Source of the DNA: an uncultured Methylopila sp.
GTDB taxonomy: Bacteria; Pseudomonadota; Alphaproteobacteria; Rhizobiales; Methylopilaceae
Direction of reading: 5' to 3'
NCBI GenBank assembly: GCA_902168115.1
Contig: CABHPB010000082.1
Coordinates: forward strand, 124,001-188,000
DNA: 64,000 nucleotides
In this document: positions 1 through 9,045 of the stretch, one piece after another
How positions within the stretch are numbered: position 1 is the stretch's first letter
Layout: every line of letters begins with the position of its first letter
The notes under the pieces: model-generated
Database searches by the model: none
What the model was told of the DNA's origin: nothing
What the model saw: only the letters and a program-made list of their open reading frames with translations
Made by a program: the position numbers and the translations under genes

Positions 1-104
1 GGCACGGCGATGTAGCCCTTGAACAGCCTGCCCCGCCCGCAGGCCGGGCAGCGGCCGAGGAGCCCGGCAAGGGCGGCGGATGCGGGCGCGCTGGGAGCGG
101 ACAT
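1..104 (-). CDS. DUF983 family protein (partial, N-terminus only)
   Basis: The first 34 codons of a minus-strand gene are visible; the rest lies beyond the window start. The peptide has an Ala-rich start followed by a CPACGRGRLFKGY motif, the Cys-x2-Cys knuckle and GRGRLF segment typical of the N-terminus of DUF983 membrane proteins. In Rhizobiales this gene usually follows ctaE at the end of the cytochrome c oxidase operon, as it does here (74 bases downstream of ctaE). A role in oxidase biogenesis is inferred from position only. The family call rests on a short segment and on synteny. Confidence 0.75.
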   Translation of the reverse strand, partial: MSAPSAPASAALAGLLGRCPACGRGRLFKGYIAV

Positions 105-177
105 GGCGCCTTCCAAAAGCGAACGGGGCCGCTGGGCTTGTCGCCCGCGGCCCCGCCGAAGCGAGAGGAAAGAAGCG

Positions 178-1008
178 TCAGCCGGCGTGCGCGCCGCCGC
201 CCCAGACGTAGATGCAGGCGAACAGGAACAGCCACACCACGTCGACGAAGTGCCAGTACCAGGCCGCCGCCTCGAAGCCGAAGTGCTGCTTCGGCGTGAA
301 GTGGCCCTTGTAGACCCGGGCGAGGCAGACCGCGAGGAAGATGGTGCCGACGATCACGTGGAAGCCGTGGAAGCCGGTCGCCATGAAGAAGGACGCGCCG
401 TAGATGTGGCCTTTGAAACCGAAGGCCGCGTGGCCGTACTCGTAGGCCTGGCAGATCGAGAACAGCACGCCGAGGATGATCGTCAGCCACAGGGCCTGCT
501 TGAGGCCCTTGCGGTCGTTGTGGATCAGCGCGTGGTGCGCCCAGGTCACCGTGGTGCCCGAGGTCAGCAGGATCAGCGTGTTCAGCAGCGGCAGGTGCCA
601 GGGGTCGAAGGTCTCGATGCCCTTGGGGGGCCACACGCCGCCGGTCACTTCCGTGCGCTGGAACTGGTGGATCTCGTTCGGGAACAGCGCGACGTCGAAA
701 TAGGCCCAGAACCAGGCGACGAAGAACATCACCTCGGAGGCGATGAACAGGATCATGCCGTAGCGCAGGTGGATGGCCACTACGCGCGTATGGTCGCCGC
801 GATGGGCTTCCTTGATGACGTCGCTCCACCACGCGATCATCGTGTAGAGCACGCCGGCGAAGCCCGCGAGCGCGATCCAGGGCGCGCCGCCCTTCATGTA
901 GGTGACGGCGCCGATCGCGAGCACGAAGGCCGCGACCGAGCCGATGAAGGGCCAGGGGCTCGGGTCGACGAGATGGTAGTCGTGATGCTTGGCGTGGGCG
1001 TCGGCCAT
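178..1008 (-). CDS. ctaE: Cytochrome c oxidase subunit III
   Basis: 276-residue membrane subunit III of the aa3-type cytochrome c oxidase, which reduces O2 to water in the inner membrane. It has the typical seven hydrophobic helices and the recognisable segments [33 protein letters not shown] and the C-terminal [14 protein letters not shown]. Length is normal for the family (about 260-290). It is the penultimate gene of a minus-strand oxidase operon, downstream of ctaG and followed by a DUF983 gene. No anomalies seen. Confidence 0.97.
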   Translation of the reverse strand: MADAHAKHHDYHLVDPSPWPFIGSVAAFVLAIGAVTYMKGGAPWIALAGFAGVLYTMIAWWSDVIKEAHRGDHTRVVAIHLRYGMILFIASEVMFFVAWFWAYFDVALFPNEIHQFQRTEVTGGVWPPKGIETFDPWHLPLLNTLILLTSGTTVTWAHHALIHNDRKGLKQALWLTIILGVLFSICQAYEYGHAAFGFKGHIYGASFFMATGFHGFHVIVGTIFLAVCLARVYKGHFTPKQHFGFEAAAWYWHFVDVVWLFLFACIYVWGGGAHAG

Positions 1009-1065
1009 TCGGGGGATCCCCTTCCCTCTCTTCTCGCGCCGGTCGCCCGCCGCGCCTGTTTTATC

Positions 1066-1659
1066 TTAGCTCTTCGGCCGCTCTCCCGCGACAGCGGCGG
1101 AGCGCTGCCGGGCAGGGAAGAACGTATAGGACAAGGTCAGTTCGTTGAGGTCGTCGAGCTCGCGGTTCTCGGCGATCGACGGGTCGACGAAGAAGGCGAC
1201 CGGCATGTCGATCTCCTCACCCGGCTGGAGCGTCTGCTCGGTGAAGCAGAAGCACTGGATCTTGGAGAAGTAGGCGCCGGTCTGCTCGGGCGTGACGTTG
1301 TAGCTCGCGGTGCCGGTGAGCGGCTTGTCAGAGACGTTCTTCGCCTTGAACATCGCGAGCTTGGTCTCGCCGACCTTGACCGTCATCGTGGTCTGCTCGG
1401 GACCGAAGGTCCATTTGAGGCCGGGCGCGACGTTGCCGTCGAAGCGCACGGTCACGGTGCGATCGAGCGCCTTCTCGGGCGCCGCCGTCGCGACCTGGGT
1501 GGTGCCGCCGTAGCCAGTGGCGCGGCAGAACAGGTCGTAGAGAGGGACGGCCGCGTAGGACGCGCCGACCATGCCGGCGACGAGCGCCGCGCAGGCGAAG
1601 GCGATGCGCCCGTGGCGGGGCCGCGCCCTGTCGTCGGGTCCGCGCTCCGGCTCAGCCAT
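1066..1659 (-). CDS. ctaG: Cytochrome c oxidase assembly protein CtaG/Cox11
   Basis: 197-residue copper chaperone that delivers copper to the CuB site of cytochrome c oxidase subunit I. One N-terminal membrane anchor (about residues 19-40) is followed by a periplasmic immunoglobulin-like domain. The copper-binding motif CFCFTEQTL, with Cys-Phe-Cys, is present, as is the family segment MPVAFFVDP near the C-terminus. Its ATG overlaps the stop of the upstream coxF-like gene (ATGA), so translation is probably coupled. Standard member of the Cox11 family. Confidence 0.97.
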   Translation of the reverse strand: MAEPERGPDDRARPRHGRIAFACAALVAGMVGASYAAVPLYDLFCRATGYGGTTQVATAAPEKALDRTVTVRFDGNVAPGLKWTFGPEQTTMTVKVGETKLAMFKAKNVSDKPLTGTASYNVTPEQTGAYFSKIQCFCFTEQTLQPGEEIDMPVAFFVDPSIAENRELDDLNELTLSYTFFPARQRSAAVAGERPKS

Positions 1660-1832
1660 CAGAGCGGCCTGTTGGCGACGTTGCCGCCCATCTTGAATAC
1701 GGTGAGCAGGTAAAACAGCACGACGAGCACGAACAGCGCGACGCCGATCGCGACGTTGCGGGCGCGGCGCCGGCGCTGCTGCTCCTCGGTGAGGACCAGT
1801 CCTGTGGCGCGCCTGTCGTCATCGCGGGTCAT
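1659..1832 (-). CDS. Small CoxF-like membrane protein of the oxidase operon
   Basis: 57-residue protein between ctaB and ctaG, starting MTRDDDRRATG. A charged, Arg-rich N-terminus (TEEQQRRRRARN) precedes a single transmembrane helix (about residues 29-45) and a short tail ending in GGNVANRPL. It starts 4 bases after the ctaB stop and its TGA overlaps the ctaG ATG, which supports real translation. Short proteins with this architecture are regularly found at this place in alphaproteobacterial oxidase operons and are annotated CoxF or 'cytochrome c oxidase assembly'. The biochemical role is not established. Confidence 0.82.
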   Translation of the reverse strand: MTRDDDRRATGLVLTEEQQRRRRARNVAIGVALFVLVVLFYLLTVFKMGGNVANRPL

Positions 1833-1836
1833 GCCG

Positions 1837-2799
1837 TCACAGCCAGCCCGCGACCGGACCGGTCAGCGGTACGACGCCGACGAGCTTCTCCGCGAGGAGC
1901 AGCAGGAACAGCGCGAACAGGTAGAGGATGGAGAAGCCGAACAGCCCCATCGCCGCCTTGCGGGCCGGGGCGCCCTCGCGGACGCGGTGGACGATCAGCG
2001 CGCGGCGCACGAACTCGACGCCGCCCGCGACCGAGACCGCGAGATAGGGCCAGCCGCCGAGCCCGATCAGCGCCGGCGCGACGCCGAGCGGCGCGAGCGC
2101 CAGCGAATAGAGCAGGATCTGCCTGCGGGTCTCGTCCTGCCCGGCGACGACCGGGAGCATCGGCACGCCGGCCCGGGCGTAGTCCTCGGACTTCACCAGC
2201 GCGAGCGCCCAGAAGTGCGGCGGCGTCCACATGAAGATCAGCGCGACCAGCACGGCGCTTTCGAAGCTGACGGTTCCCGTCTGCGCGGCCCAGGCCACCA
2301 TGGGCGGCATGGCGCCGGCGAGGCCGCCGATCACGATGTTCTGCGGCGTCCAGCGCTTCAGCCACATCGTGTAGACCACGACGTAGAAGGCGATGGTGAA
2401 GGCGAGCAGGCCGGCGGCCAGCCAGTTGGCGGCGAGGCCGAGCATCAGCACGGAGCCGACCGAGAGCGTCATGCCGAAGGCGAGCGCCTCGCCCGGCGTC
2501 ACGCGGCCGGACGGCACGGGGCGCGTGACGGTGCGCGCCATGACGGCGTCGATGTCGGCGTCCCACCACATGTTGAGCGCGCCCGAGGCGCCGGCGCCGA
2601 CGGCGATGCACAGCAGCGAGATCGCCGCGACGACGGGATGCTCGCCGGTCGGCGCGACGACGAGGCCGGTCAGCGCGGTCAGCACGACGAGCGACATCAC
2701 CCGCGGCTTCAGCAGAGCGAGATAGTCCCCGACGCCGGCGAGGCTCGGCCCGGGAAGGGCCGAGACGGCTTCGATACGATCGTCCTGAATCATCGACAT
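1837..2799 (-). CDS. ctaB: Heme o synthase (protoheme IX farnesyltransferase)
   Basis: 320-residue UbiA-superfamily integral membrane prenyltransferase. It adds a farnesyl group to heme b to give heme o, the precursor of heme a for the aa3 oxidase. The first Asp-rich motif [19 protein letters not shown] binds the prenyl diphosphate through Mg2+, and [17 protein letters not shown] with the following GAMPP is the family signature. About nine hydrophobic helices are evident. It lies between ctaD and the coxF-like gene. A second in-frame ATG two codons in (MSM...) leaves the exact start uncertain by two residues. Confidence 0.97.
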   Translation of the reverse strand: MSMIQDDRIEAVSALPGPSLAGVGDYLALLKPRVMSLVVLTALTGLVVAPTGEHPVVAAISLLCIAVGAGASGALNMWWDADIDAVMARTVTRPVPSGRVTPGEALAFGMTLSVGSVLMLGLAANWLAAGLLAFTIAFYVVVYTMWLKRWTPQNIVIGGLAGAMPPMVAWAAQTGTVSFESAVLVALIFMWTPPHFWALALVKSEDYARAGVPMLPVVAGQDETRRQILLYSLALAPLGVAPALIGLGGWPYLAVSVAGGVEFVRRALIVHRVREGAPARKAAMGLFGFSILYLFALFLLLLAEKLVGVVPLTGPVAGWL

Positions 2800-2842
2800 C
2801 GACGAATACGCGTCCCGTCAGACCGGCCGCGGGCGGCCGGCG

Positions 2843-2882
2843 GAAAGAAGGCGGGGCGGACGCCCGTAGGCTCCGCCCCGCC
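2843..2882 (-). terminator. Hairpin with T-rich tail between ctaD and ctaB
   Basis: A perfect 11-bp inverted repeat, GGCGGGGCGGA at 2850-2860 and TCCGCCCCGCC at 2872-2882, encloses an 11-base loop. Reading the minus strand it is followed by TTCTTTCC. It lies just after the ctaD stop. It may be a partial terminator that lowers expression of ctaB and the assembly genes relative to the structural subunits, or an mRNA-stabilising hairpin. The tail is not a pure U-tract, so full termination is doubtful. Confidence 0.5.
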
Positions 2883-2888
2883 GCTCGA

Positions 2889-4499
2889 TCACTTGACCCG
2901 CGGCAGGGTCGAGAACTGGTGGAACGGCGGCGGCGAGGACAGCGTCCACTCCAGCGTCGTCGCGCCCGGACCCCAGGGGTTGTCGCCGGCCAGCCGCTTC
3001 TTCGCGAAGGCCTCGAACACGCCGTAGAGGAAGATCAGCACGCCGATGCCCGAGATGTACGAGCCGTAGGACGACACCATGTTCCAGCCGGCGAAGGCCT
3101 CCGGATAGTCGATGTAACGGCGCGGCATGCCGGCGAGGCCGAGGAAGTGCTGCGGGAAGAACACCAGGTTCACGCCGACGAAGGTGAACCAGAAGTGCAG
3201 CTTGCCGATGGTCTCGTTGTACATGTAGCCGCTCATCTTCGGGAACCAGTAGTACCAGCCCGCGAAGATGGCGAAGACGGCGCCGAGCGACAGCACGTAG
3301 TGGAAGTGCGCCACGACGTAGTAGGTGTCCTGCAGCGAGCGGTCGATGCCGGCGTTCGACAGCACGACGCCGGTGACGCCGCCGAGCGTGAACAGGAAGA
3401 TGAAGCCGATCGCCCAGATCATCGGGGTGCGAAGCGAGATCGAGCCGCCCCACATCGTCGCGATCCAGGAGAAGATCTTCACGCCGGTCGGCACCGCGAT
3501 GACCATGGTGGCGAACACGAAGTAGGCCTGCGTGTTCACCGAAATGCCGGTCGTGTACATGTGGTGCGCCCAGACCACGAAGCCGACCACGCCGATCGCG
3601 ACCATCGCGTAGGCCATGCCGAGGTAGCCGAAGATCGGCTTCTTCGAGAAGGTCGAGATCACGTGCGAGATCATGCCGAAGCCCGGCAGGATCAGGATGT
3701 ACACCTCGGGGTGGCCAAAGAACCAGAACAGGTGCTGGAACAGGATCGGGTCGCCGCCGCCCTGCGGGTCGAAGAAGGTCGTCCCGAAGTTGCGGTCGGT
3801 CAGCAGCATGGTGATCGCGCCGGCGAGGACCGGGAGCGAGAGCAGCAGCAGGAAGGCGGTCACGAGCACCGACCAGGCGAACAGCGGCATCTTGTGCAGC
3901 GTCATGCCCGGGGCGCGCATGTTGAAGATCGTGGTGATGAAGTTGATCGCGCCGAGGATCGACGAGGCGCCGGCGAGATGGAGCGCGAGGATCGCGTAGT
4001 CCATCGCGGGACCGGGCTGGCCGGCCTTCGAGGAGTACGGCGGGTAGATCGTCCAGCCGCCCGAGACGCCGTGCGAGCCGGGCGCGCCCTCGACGAACAG
4101 CGAGATGATGAGCAGACCGATCGCCGGCGGCAGCAGCCAGAACGAGATGTTGTTCATGCGCGGGAAGGCCATGTCCGGCGCGCCGATCATCAGCGGCACG
4201 AACCAGTTGCCGAACCCGCCGATCATCGCCGGCATGACCATGAAGAAGATCATGATCAGGCCGTGGGAGGTCGTAAACGCGTTGAAGGTGTTCGGGTTGG
4301 TGAAGATCTGCATGCCGGGGCTCTGCAGCTCCAGGCGGATGCCGATCGAGAGCGCGCCGCCGATGATGCCCGCGCAGATCGCGAAGATCAGGTAGAGCGT
4401 TCCGATGTCCTTGTGGTTCGTCGAGAACACCCACCGGCGAAAGCCGGTCGGATGGTCGTGGTCTGCGCTCGTATGTCCGTGAGCCGCTGCCGTAGCCAT
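2889..4499 (-). CDS. ctaD: Cytochrome c oxidase subunit I
   Basis: 536-residue heme a/a3-CuB catalytic subunit with 12 predicted transmembrane helices. The CuB and proton-channel signature [17 protein letters not shown] is present, as are the heme-ligand region [22 protein letters not shown] and [15 protein letters not shown]. The start is the ATG at 4499 (MATAAAHGH), because GGGAGAGG lies at ribosome-binding distance before it; the upstream in-frame TTG at 4514 is part of that site. Length is normal. It follows ctaC directly (44 bases) in the same operon. Confidence 0.98.
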   Translation of the reverse strand: MATAAAHGHTSADHDHPTGFRRWVFSTNHKDIGTLYLIFAICAGIIGGALSIGIRLELQSPGMQIFTNPNTFNAFTTSHGLIMIFFMVMPAMIGGFGNWFVPLMIGAPDMAFPRMNNISFWLLPPAIGLLIISLFVEGAPGSHGVSGGWTIYPPYSSKAGQPGPAMDYAILALHLAGASSILGAINFITTIFNMRAPGMTLHKMPLFAWSVLVTAFLLLLSLPVLAGAITMLLTDRNFGTTFFDPQGGGDPILFQHLFWFFGHPEVYILILPGFGMISHVISTFSKKPIFGYLGMAYAMVAIGVVGFVVWAHHMYTTGISVNTQAYFVFATMVIAVPTGVKIFSWIATMWGGSISLRTPMIWAIGFIFLFTLGGVTGVVLSNAGIDRSLQDTYYVVAHFHYVLSLGAVFAIFAGWYYWFPKMSGYMYNETIGKLHFWFTFVGVNLVFFPQHFLGLAGMPRRYIDYPEAFAGWNMVSSYGSYISGIGVLIFLYGVFEAFAKKRLAGDNPWGPGATTLEWTLSSPPPFHQFSTLPRVK

Positions 4500-4543
4500 G
4501 CCGCCCTCTCCCAAATCTGCTGCTTCGTGTCGGCCAGGCGCGC

Positions 4544-5407
4544 TCAGCGCGCCGCGATCTTGTTCGCGGCGGCGGCGTCCGCCTTGGCCTGCTTCAGGAC
4601 TTCCTTGGCCTTCTCAGGATCCGCCTTCGCGGCCTCGAGCCACTTCTTGTAGGTCTCCTCGCTGACGACCTGGATCTCGATCGGCATGAAGGCGTGGGCG
4701 AGACCGCAGAGCTCGGAGCACTGGCCGTAATAGGCGCCTTCCTTCTCGGCCTTGAACCAGGTCTGGTTCAGGCGGCCCGGGATGGCGTCGACCTTCACGC
4801 CGAAGGACGGGATCGTGAAGGCGTGGATGACGTCCTCGGCGGTGACGTCGACCTTGACGACCTTGTTCACCGGCACGACGGCCGGGTTGTCGACGGCGAG
4901 CTTCGAGGGCTGGCCGGGCGCCAGCTCGTCGGGCTGGAGCATCAGCTGGGTGATCGTCACGCCCTTGGTGTCCGGATAGACGACGTCCCAGTTCCACTGG
5001 CGGCCGACGACCTTGATCGTGAGATCGGCCGGGGGCGGGGTGTACTGGGCGTAGAGCAGGCGGAAGGACGGCACGGCGATCGCGACGAGGATCAGCACCG
5101 GGATGATCGTCCAGGCGACCTCGAGCAGCGTGTGGTGCGTCGTCTTCGACGGCACCGGGTTCTTGTCCTCGCTGAAGCGCACCACGACGTAGATGAGCAG
5201 GCCGAGGACGAACAGCGTGATCGCCGTGATGATGATCACGAGGAAGTTGTGGAACGAGTGGGCCTGCTCGAAGACCGGGGTCACCGCGTCCTGCAGCCCC
5301 AGCTGCCAGGGCGAGGGTTGGCCGGTTCCCGCAAGGGCCGGAGCGGCGGCCGCGCCCACCGCGAGAGCGGCGGCAGCGATGGTCGTCAGACGTCCCGGTC
5401 GAAACAT
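4544..5407 (-). CDS. ctaC: Cytochrome c oxidase subunit II
   Basis: 287-residue subunit carrying the binuclear CuA centre that receives electrons from cytochrome c. A Sec signal peptide ([20 protein letters not shown]) is followed by two membrane helices and a periplasmic cupredoxin domain. The CuA ligands are clear in [20 protein letters not shown] (two Cys, Glu, His, Met), and WNWDVVYP matches the aromatic electron-entry region. A Lys/Ala-rich C-terminal tail of about 35 residues follows the domain. First gene of the minus-strand oxidase operon. Confidence 0.97.
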   Translation of the reverse strand: MFRPGRLTTIAAAALAVGAAAAPALAGTGQPSPWQLGLQDAVTPVFEQAHSFHNFLVIIITAITLFVLGLLIYVVVRFSEDKNPVPSKTTHHTLLEVAWTIIPVLILVAIAVPSFRLLYAQYTPPPADLTIKVVGRQWNWDVVYPDTKGVTITQLMLQPDELAPGQPSKLAVDNPAVVPVNKVVKVDVTAEDVIHAFTIPSFGVKVDAIPGRLNQTWFKAEKEGAYYGQCSELCGLAHAFMPIEIQVVSEETYKKWLEAAKADPEKAKEVLKQAKADAAAANKIAAR

Positions 5408-5825
5408 GCTCTAAACGCCTCTTGTCGTTCCCCGAGGCCAGCGCTTGGCCCCACCCCTTTACCGCGCGACGTGCGGCGATCCTACGCGTCGCGTCGGCGT
5501 CCCGCCTCGTCTCGCCGCGCGAAAGCGCAGCGGCGCGCCGGGCGCCGCTTCTGGCGGCATGGCCTTGAAACCATACCGGTTAGAAAAGCTCAATGTGACC
5601 ATTGGGAGGGCCTCGTGCGGCATTTGCGCGCGAAAATGTCGCCGTCTCGTCACACTCTTGGCCGACCCCGGCGCACGCCTTGAGCCGCTTGACACGGCGA
5701 CGTCCTCTGTTACGCCCAACCGCGCCGTCCGGAGCTTTTGACAGGGCGGTGAACGAGGCCTCGCCGTTCGGCGCGGCCGGCCCCGTCGCCGTCCCGGTCG
5801 ACGCAGAATCAGGAGACCGCCGACG
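5408..5825. other. Divergent intergenic region between ctaC and the IalB-like gene
   Basis: 418 bases without a credible gene. It must hold the ctaC promoter (minus) and the promoter of the IalB-like gene (plus). On the plus strand TTGACA at 5689-5694 is a perfect -35 hexamer; about 16 bases downstream is the weak -10-like TACGCC. Nothing else was recognised; the open frames here are high-GC artefacts with no family features. Confidence 0.5.
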
Positions 5826-6350
5826 GTGCGCCCCTCCAAACTTCCGGCCGCCAGACTGGTCGCCAGACTGCTGATCGCCTCGACCATGGCCGCGGGCCTT
5901 GCGCCGGCGAGCGCTGTCGCGCAAGGCGCGGTCAAGGCGACGCATGGCGACTGGCAAATGCGCTGCGACACGCCTCCCGGCGCGCAGGGCGAGCAGTGCG
6001 CGCTGGTTCAGAGCGTGACCGCCGACGACCGCCCGAACGTCGGCCTCACCGTGATCGTGCTGAAGACCGCCGACAAGAAGAGCCGCCTCCTGCGCGTGCT
6101 CGCGCCGCTCGGCGTGCTGCTGCCGTCGGGCCTCGGCCTGCGGATCGACCAGACCGAGGTCGGCCGCGCCGGCTTCGTGCGCTGCCTGCCCAACGGCTGC
6201 GTAGCCGAGGTCGTGCTCGAGGACACGCTGGTCAACCAGTTCAAGACCGGCAAGCAGGCGACCTTCATCATCTTCCAGACGCCCGAAGAGGGCATCGGCG
6301 TGCCGGTCTCGCTGAACGGCTTCGGCCCGGGCTTCGACGCGCTGCCCTGA
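5826..6350 (+). CDS. Invasion-associated locus B (IalB) family protein
   Basis: 174-residue secreted protein. A GTG start is preceded by AGGAG about 10 bases upstream; the N-terminus is a long signal peptide ending near ASAVAQG. The mature part begins with THGDWQMRCD, the conserved opening of IalB proteins. It contains four Cys in the usual pattern (MRC, EQC, FVRC, NGC) likely forming disulfides, and the VVLEDTLVNQFKTGKQATFIIFQTPEEGIGVP block. The family is widespread in Rhizobiales; a Bartonella member is linked to erythrocyte invasion, but free-living relatives have no defined function. Monocistronic. Confidence 0.9.
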   Translation: MRPSKLPAARLVARLLIASTMAAGLAPASAVAQGAVKATHGDWQMRCDTPPGAQGEQCALVQSVTADDRPNVGLTVIVLKTADKKSRLLRVLAPLGVLLPSGLGLRIDQTEVGRAGFVRCLPNGCVAEVVLEDTLVNQFKTGKQATFIIFQTPEEGIGVPVSLNGFGPGFDALP

Positions 6351-6373
6351 GGAGGGCGTTGCGCGCTCCTTGT

Positions 6374-6778
6374 CTATTCGCCGATCAGCGGCACGCCCTC
6401 GCCGGCGGCGGCCCGCGCCAACGCGTCGTCCAGGGTGGCGAGCGGCGAAGCCAGCCTTATGGCGAGTTCCAGGTAGGCTGCGTCGTAAACCGTCAGACGA
6501 TGACGACGCGCGAGGCGGAGCACGGCCTTGTCGTCCGGCTCCTGGTCGATCCGGATCGGCAGGCGTGCGAGGACTGCGATAGCCTGGTCGACCGTGCCTG
6601 TGTCGATCCGGCCGCGCCTCTCGTTGACCACGAGTATGTTGCGCGCCTCGAACCACCACAGCGACGGCGCCGCCGCGTCCTGCTCATCCAGAAGGTCATA
6701 GGCGGCGACCGCGCGCGGATCGCTTTCGTCCGGCAGCAGCCAGGAGGCAGTGATCGACGCATCCGTCACGAACGGCAT
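6374..6778 (-). CDS. VapC-like PIN-domain toxin
   Basis: 134-residue PIN-domain ribonuclease. The acidic metal-binding residues are present: Asp6 in MPFVTDASI, Glu in WWFEARN, Asp in LTVYDAAYLELA and LATLDDALARAA. In this family the toxin cleaves tRNA or rRNA until neutralised by its partner. Its ATG overlaps the stop of the upstream antitoxin gene by ATGA, the standard toxin-antitoxin arrangement. The reading frame stays open further upstream, but the ATG at 6778 fits both the family length and the overlap. Confidence 0.9.
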   Translation of the reverse strand: MPFVTDASITASWLLPDESDPRAVAAYDLLDEQDAAAPSLWWFEARNILVVNERRGRIDTGTVDQAIAVLARLPIRIDQEPDDKAVLRLARRHRLTVYDAAYLELAIRLASPLATLDDALARAAAGEGVPLIGE

Positions 6779-7023
6779 CAGCCGCGACGCCCATCGTCGC
6801 GCGCCGACAGAATGTCGCGAAGCTCGAGACGCGGCATTGAGCCCCGCAACCGGACGATGTCGGACTTGAGGTCCGCCAGTTCCGAACGGCGATCGCCGCC
6901 CGCTGGGGAAAGACGCGCGATCGGACGGCCATGCCGGGTGATGACGATCGTCTCGCCGCGCTCGACATCCGTCAGGAGCCGGGGCAGGTGGGTCTTGGCC
7001 TCGGAAGCCTGAATTTCGCGCAT
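6778..7023 (-). CDS. Phd/YefM-family antitoxin
   Basis: 81-residue antitoxin. MREIQASEAKTHLPRLLTDV followed by GETIVITRHGRPIARLSP is the typical Phd/YefM DNA-binding fold; the C-terminal part (about residues 50-81) would wrap the toxin. The start is the ATG at 7023, with GGAGATG upstream. An upstream extension stays open but carries no family features. It partners the PIN toxin downstream (ATGA overlap). Such proteins normally repress their own operon with the toxin as co-repressor. Confidence 0.9.
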   Translation of the reverse strand: MREIQASEAKTHLPRLLTDVERGETIVITRHGRPIARLSPAGGDRRSELADLKSDIVRLRGSMPRLELRDILSARDDGRRG

Positions 7024-7224
7024 GAGGCATCTCCGACTGGTCGTTTCGACTGGTCGATTTAATCTGGCTTCGGCCGGATGAGGATGCAAGGCCGGATTCT
7101 GGGCCAATGCATGAGCGGACGAAGTGCGGGCCGGACGGCGCCGGCTCTTCCTGATATGCGTTGAGGCTCTGGATCCCTGCCGGAAGGGCCGGACAAGGAT
7201 CGTGTCCAACCGGAGAACCCGGCC

Positions 7225-7653
7225 ATGAGACTTCTGCTCTCAACGCTCGCTCTTCTCCTCGCTGCGACGGCCGCCCACGCCGCCGGGCCAAAGGCGCCAG
7301 AAGGCCTGTCACTCGCGCGCAAGGCGCTGGCCGACGCGGTCGAGAAGAAGGACGTCAAGGCGTTCGCCGCGATGTCGCGCTTTCCGCTGGTGATCGACGT
7401 CTACCAGATGGCGCCGAAGATCACCGCGAAGGAGTTCGGCAAGGCGGACATCGACCTCATGTTCGGCGGCGGCGACGAGGGCGTCCTCAAATGCCTGCGC
7501 GGCGACTCCGTCGCGAAGAACGATCCCAAGGCGGACGAAACCGCCCGCCGGTTCGGCAAGAGCTGGTACGCCGACTGCGACGGCAACAACTACTTCTTCG
7601 CCGAGAAGGACGGCCGCTGGGTCTTCACCGGCTACCAGAACGTCAACGAGTAG
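7225..7653 (+). CDS. Secreted hypothetical protein
   Basis: 142 residues with a clear signal peptide (MRLLLSTLALLLAATAAHAA). The mature part begins with an amphipathic helix (LARKALADAVEKKDVKAFAAMSRFPLVIDVY), is rich in Lys/Asp, and ends FTGYQNVNE. The region from AMSRFPL to the C-terminal GRWVFTGYQ resembles small periplasmic proteins with an NTF2-like cone, but I do not recognise a named family. Two Cys (LKCLRG, YADCDG) could form a disulfide. The last 11 bases overlap the convergent pabC stop. Confidence 0.75.
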   Translation: MRLLLSTLALLLAATAAHAAGPKAPEGLSLARKALADAVEKKDVKAFAAMSRFPLVIDVYQMAPKITAKEFGKADIDLMFGGGDEGVLKCLRGDSVAKNDPKADETARRFGKSWYADCDGNNYFFAEKDGRWVFTGYQNVNE

Positions 7654-8464
7654 CCGCCCCGCAGGCGCGGGCGACCAGGGCGGCGAGGCGCGCGACGGGA
7701 TCGGGCGTGCCGCGACGCAGGCCGTCGACCATCGTGACCGGCATGACCAGCCGCACGCTGTTGGTCGCGAAGAGCGCGTCCGCCCGGTCGAACGCCTCGA
7801 TGTCGAGGGAACGCTCCGTCGCCATGAGGCCGGCCTTTTCCGCGAGCTCCATGACCGCGCCCCGCACGATCCCCGGCAGCACGCCTTCGCTCACCGGCGG
7901 CGTGACGAGTTCGTCGCCGACGAGCGCGAACAGGTTGGCCATCGCGGTCGAGGCCACGCGGCCGTCCGTGTTGAGCATCAGCGCGTCGTCGCCGCCGGCG
8001 CGCTTCGCCTCGTCGAAGGCGAGCACGCTGTCGAGATAGGAGAGGGTCTTGGCGCGGCTCGCGAAGCTCGTCGGGTTGCGGCGGACAGAGACCGTCGCGA
8101 GCCGGATCGGGACGTTGAGCGCGCCCTTCGGATAGGGCGAAGACGCCGCGATCACGTTCGGCCTCGCCTCCTCCGGGAGCGCGAGCCCCCGAGCGCCGGC
8201 GCCGCGCGTGACGGTGAGGCGGACGATGCGGTCGCCCTCCCCGGCCGCGAGCGCCAGGATCTCGGCCTCGCAGAAGGCGCGGTCGACCGGGAGGCGGATC
8301 TCCGCCGCGGCGCGCTCCAGCCGGTCGAGATGCTCGCCCAGCAGCGCGGGCTTGCCGCCGAACACCGCGATCGTCTCGAACAGCCCGTCGCCGAGCGTCA
8401 GCCCGCGGTCGGCGAGATCGAAGGGAGCGGCGCCGTCGACCGCCGCCCCGTTCAGGCGGAGCAT
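7643..8464 (-). CDS. pabC: Aminodeoxychorismate lyase (class IV aminotransferase)
   Basis: 273-residue fold-type IV PLP enzyme that converts 4-amino-4-deoxychorismate to p-aminobenzoate and pyruvate for folate synthesis. FDLADRGLTLGDGLFETI is the family opening; KTLSYLDSVLAFDEAKRAGGDDALMLNTDG carries the Schiff-base Lys and the substrate loop. The assignment over branched-chain or D-amino-acid aminotransferase rests on the operon: it overlaps pabA by 13 bases and follows pabB. Length is normal. Confidence 0.9.
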   Translation of the reverse strand: MLRLNGAAVDGAAPFDLADRGLTLGDGLFETIAVFGGKPALLGEHLDRLERAAAEIRLPVDRAFCEAEILALAAGEGDRIVRLTVTRGAGARGLALPEEARPNVIAASSPYPKGALNVPIRLATVSVRRNPTSFASRAKTLSYLDSVLAFDEAKRAGGDDALMLNTDGRVASTAMANLFALVGDELVTPPVSEGVLPGIVRGAVMELAEKAGLMATERSLDIEAFDRADALFATNSVRLVMPVTMVDGLRRGTPDPVARLAALVARACGAATR

Positions 8465-9045
8465 GCGACCCGTTCCCCCGCGGCCGCGATGAAGTTCAGC
8501 AGCAGGCGGTGCCCGGCCTCGGTCAGGATCGACTCGGGGTGGAACTGCACCCCGAAGGTCGGGTGCTCGCGATGGGCGAGCGCCATCACCTCGCCCTCCT
8601 CGGACCGTCCGGTGACGACGAGCGGCCCGTCATAGCCCTCGTCGAACTCGACGATCAGCGAATGGTAGCGGCCGACCGAAAGCGGGTTCGGCAGCCCCGC
8701 GAACAGCCCGGCGTCGTCATGCCTCACCCGCGAGGAGCGACCGTGCAGCGGCTTCTTCGCGCGCGCGACCCTGCCGCCGAAGGCCTCGCCGATGGCCTGG
8801 TGGCCGAGGCACACGCCGAGCATCGGGATGCGGCCGGAAAAGCGGCGCACGACCTCGAGCGTCACGCCCGCCTCGGTCGGCGTGCAGGGTCCTGGCGACA
8901 GGATGATGGCGCCCGGCGCCATCCGCTCGATCTCGTCCGGCGTGGTCTGGTCGTTGCGGACGACGGTCGTCGGCCGGCCCAGCTCTTCGAAATAGCGCGA
9001 CAGGTTGAAGACGAAGCTGTCGTAATTGTCGATGACGAGGATCAC
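8452..9045 (-). CDS. pabA: Aminodeoxychorismate synthase glutamine amidotransferase subunit
   Basis: 197-residue class I glutamine amidotransferase that feeds ammonia to PabB; it could also serve anthranilate synthase. The nucleophile Cys79 lies in GVCLGHQ and the catalytic His/Glu pair in FGVQFHPESILTE. The oxyanion-hole segment ILSPGPCTPTEAG is intact. It overlaps pabB by four bases (ATGA) and pabC by 13, so the three pab genes are translationally coupled. Confidence 0.93.
   Translation of the reverse strand: MILVIDNYDSFVFNLSRYFEELGRPTTVVRNDQTTPDEIERMAPGAIILSPGPCTPTEAGVTLEVVRRFSGRIPMLGVCLGHQAIGEAFGGRVARAKKPLHGRSSRVRHDDAGLFAGLPNPLSVGRYHSLIVEFDEGYDGPLVVTGRSEEGEVMALAHREHPTFGVQFHPESILTEAGHRLLLNFIAAAGERVACSA

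Noticed and set aside
19-1713. Long plus-strand open frames opposite the oxidase operon (and similar long frames throughout)
   Set aside because: They are antisense to well-identified genes and their products are Arg/Gly/Asp-rich without any family motif, as expected for frames opposite high-GC coding DNA.
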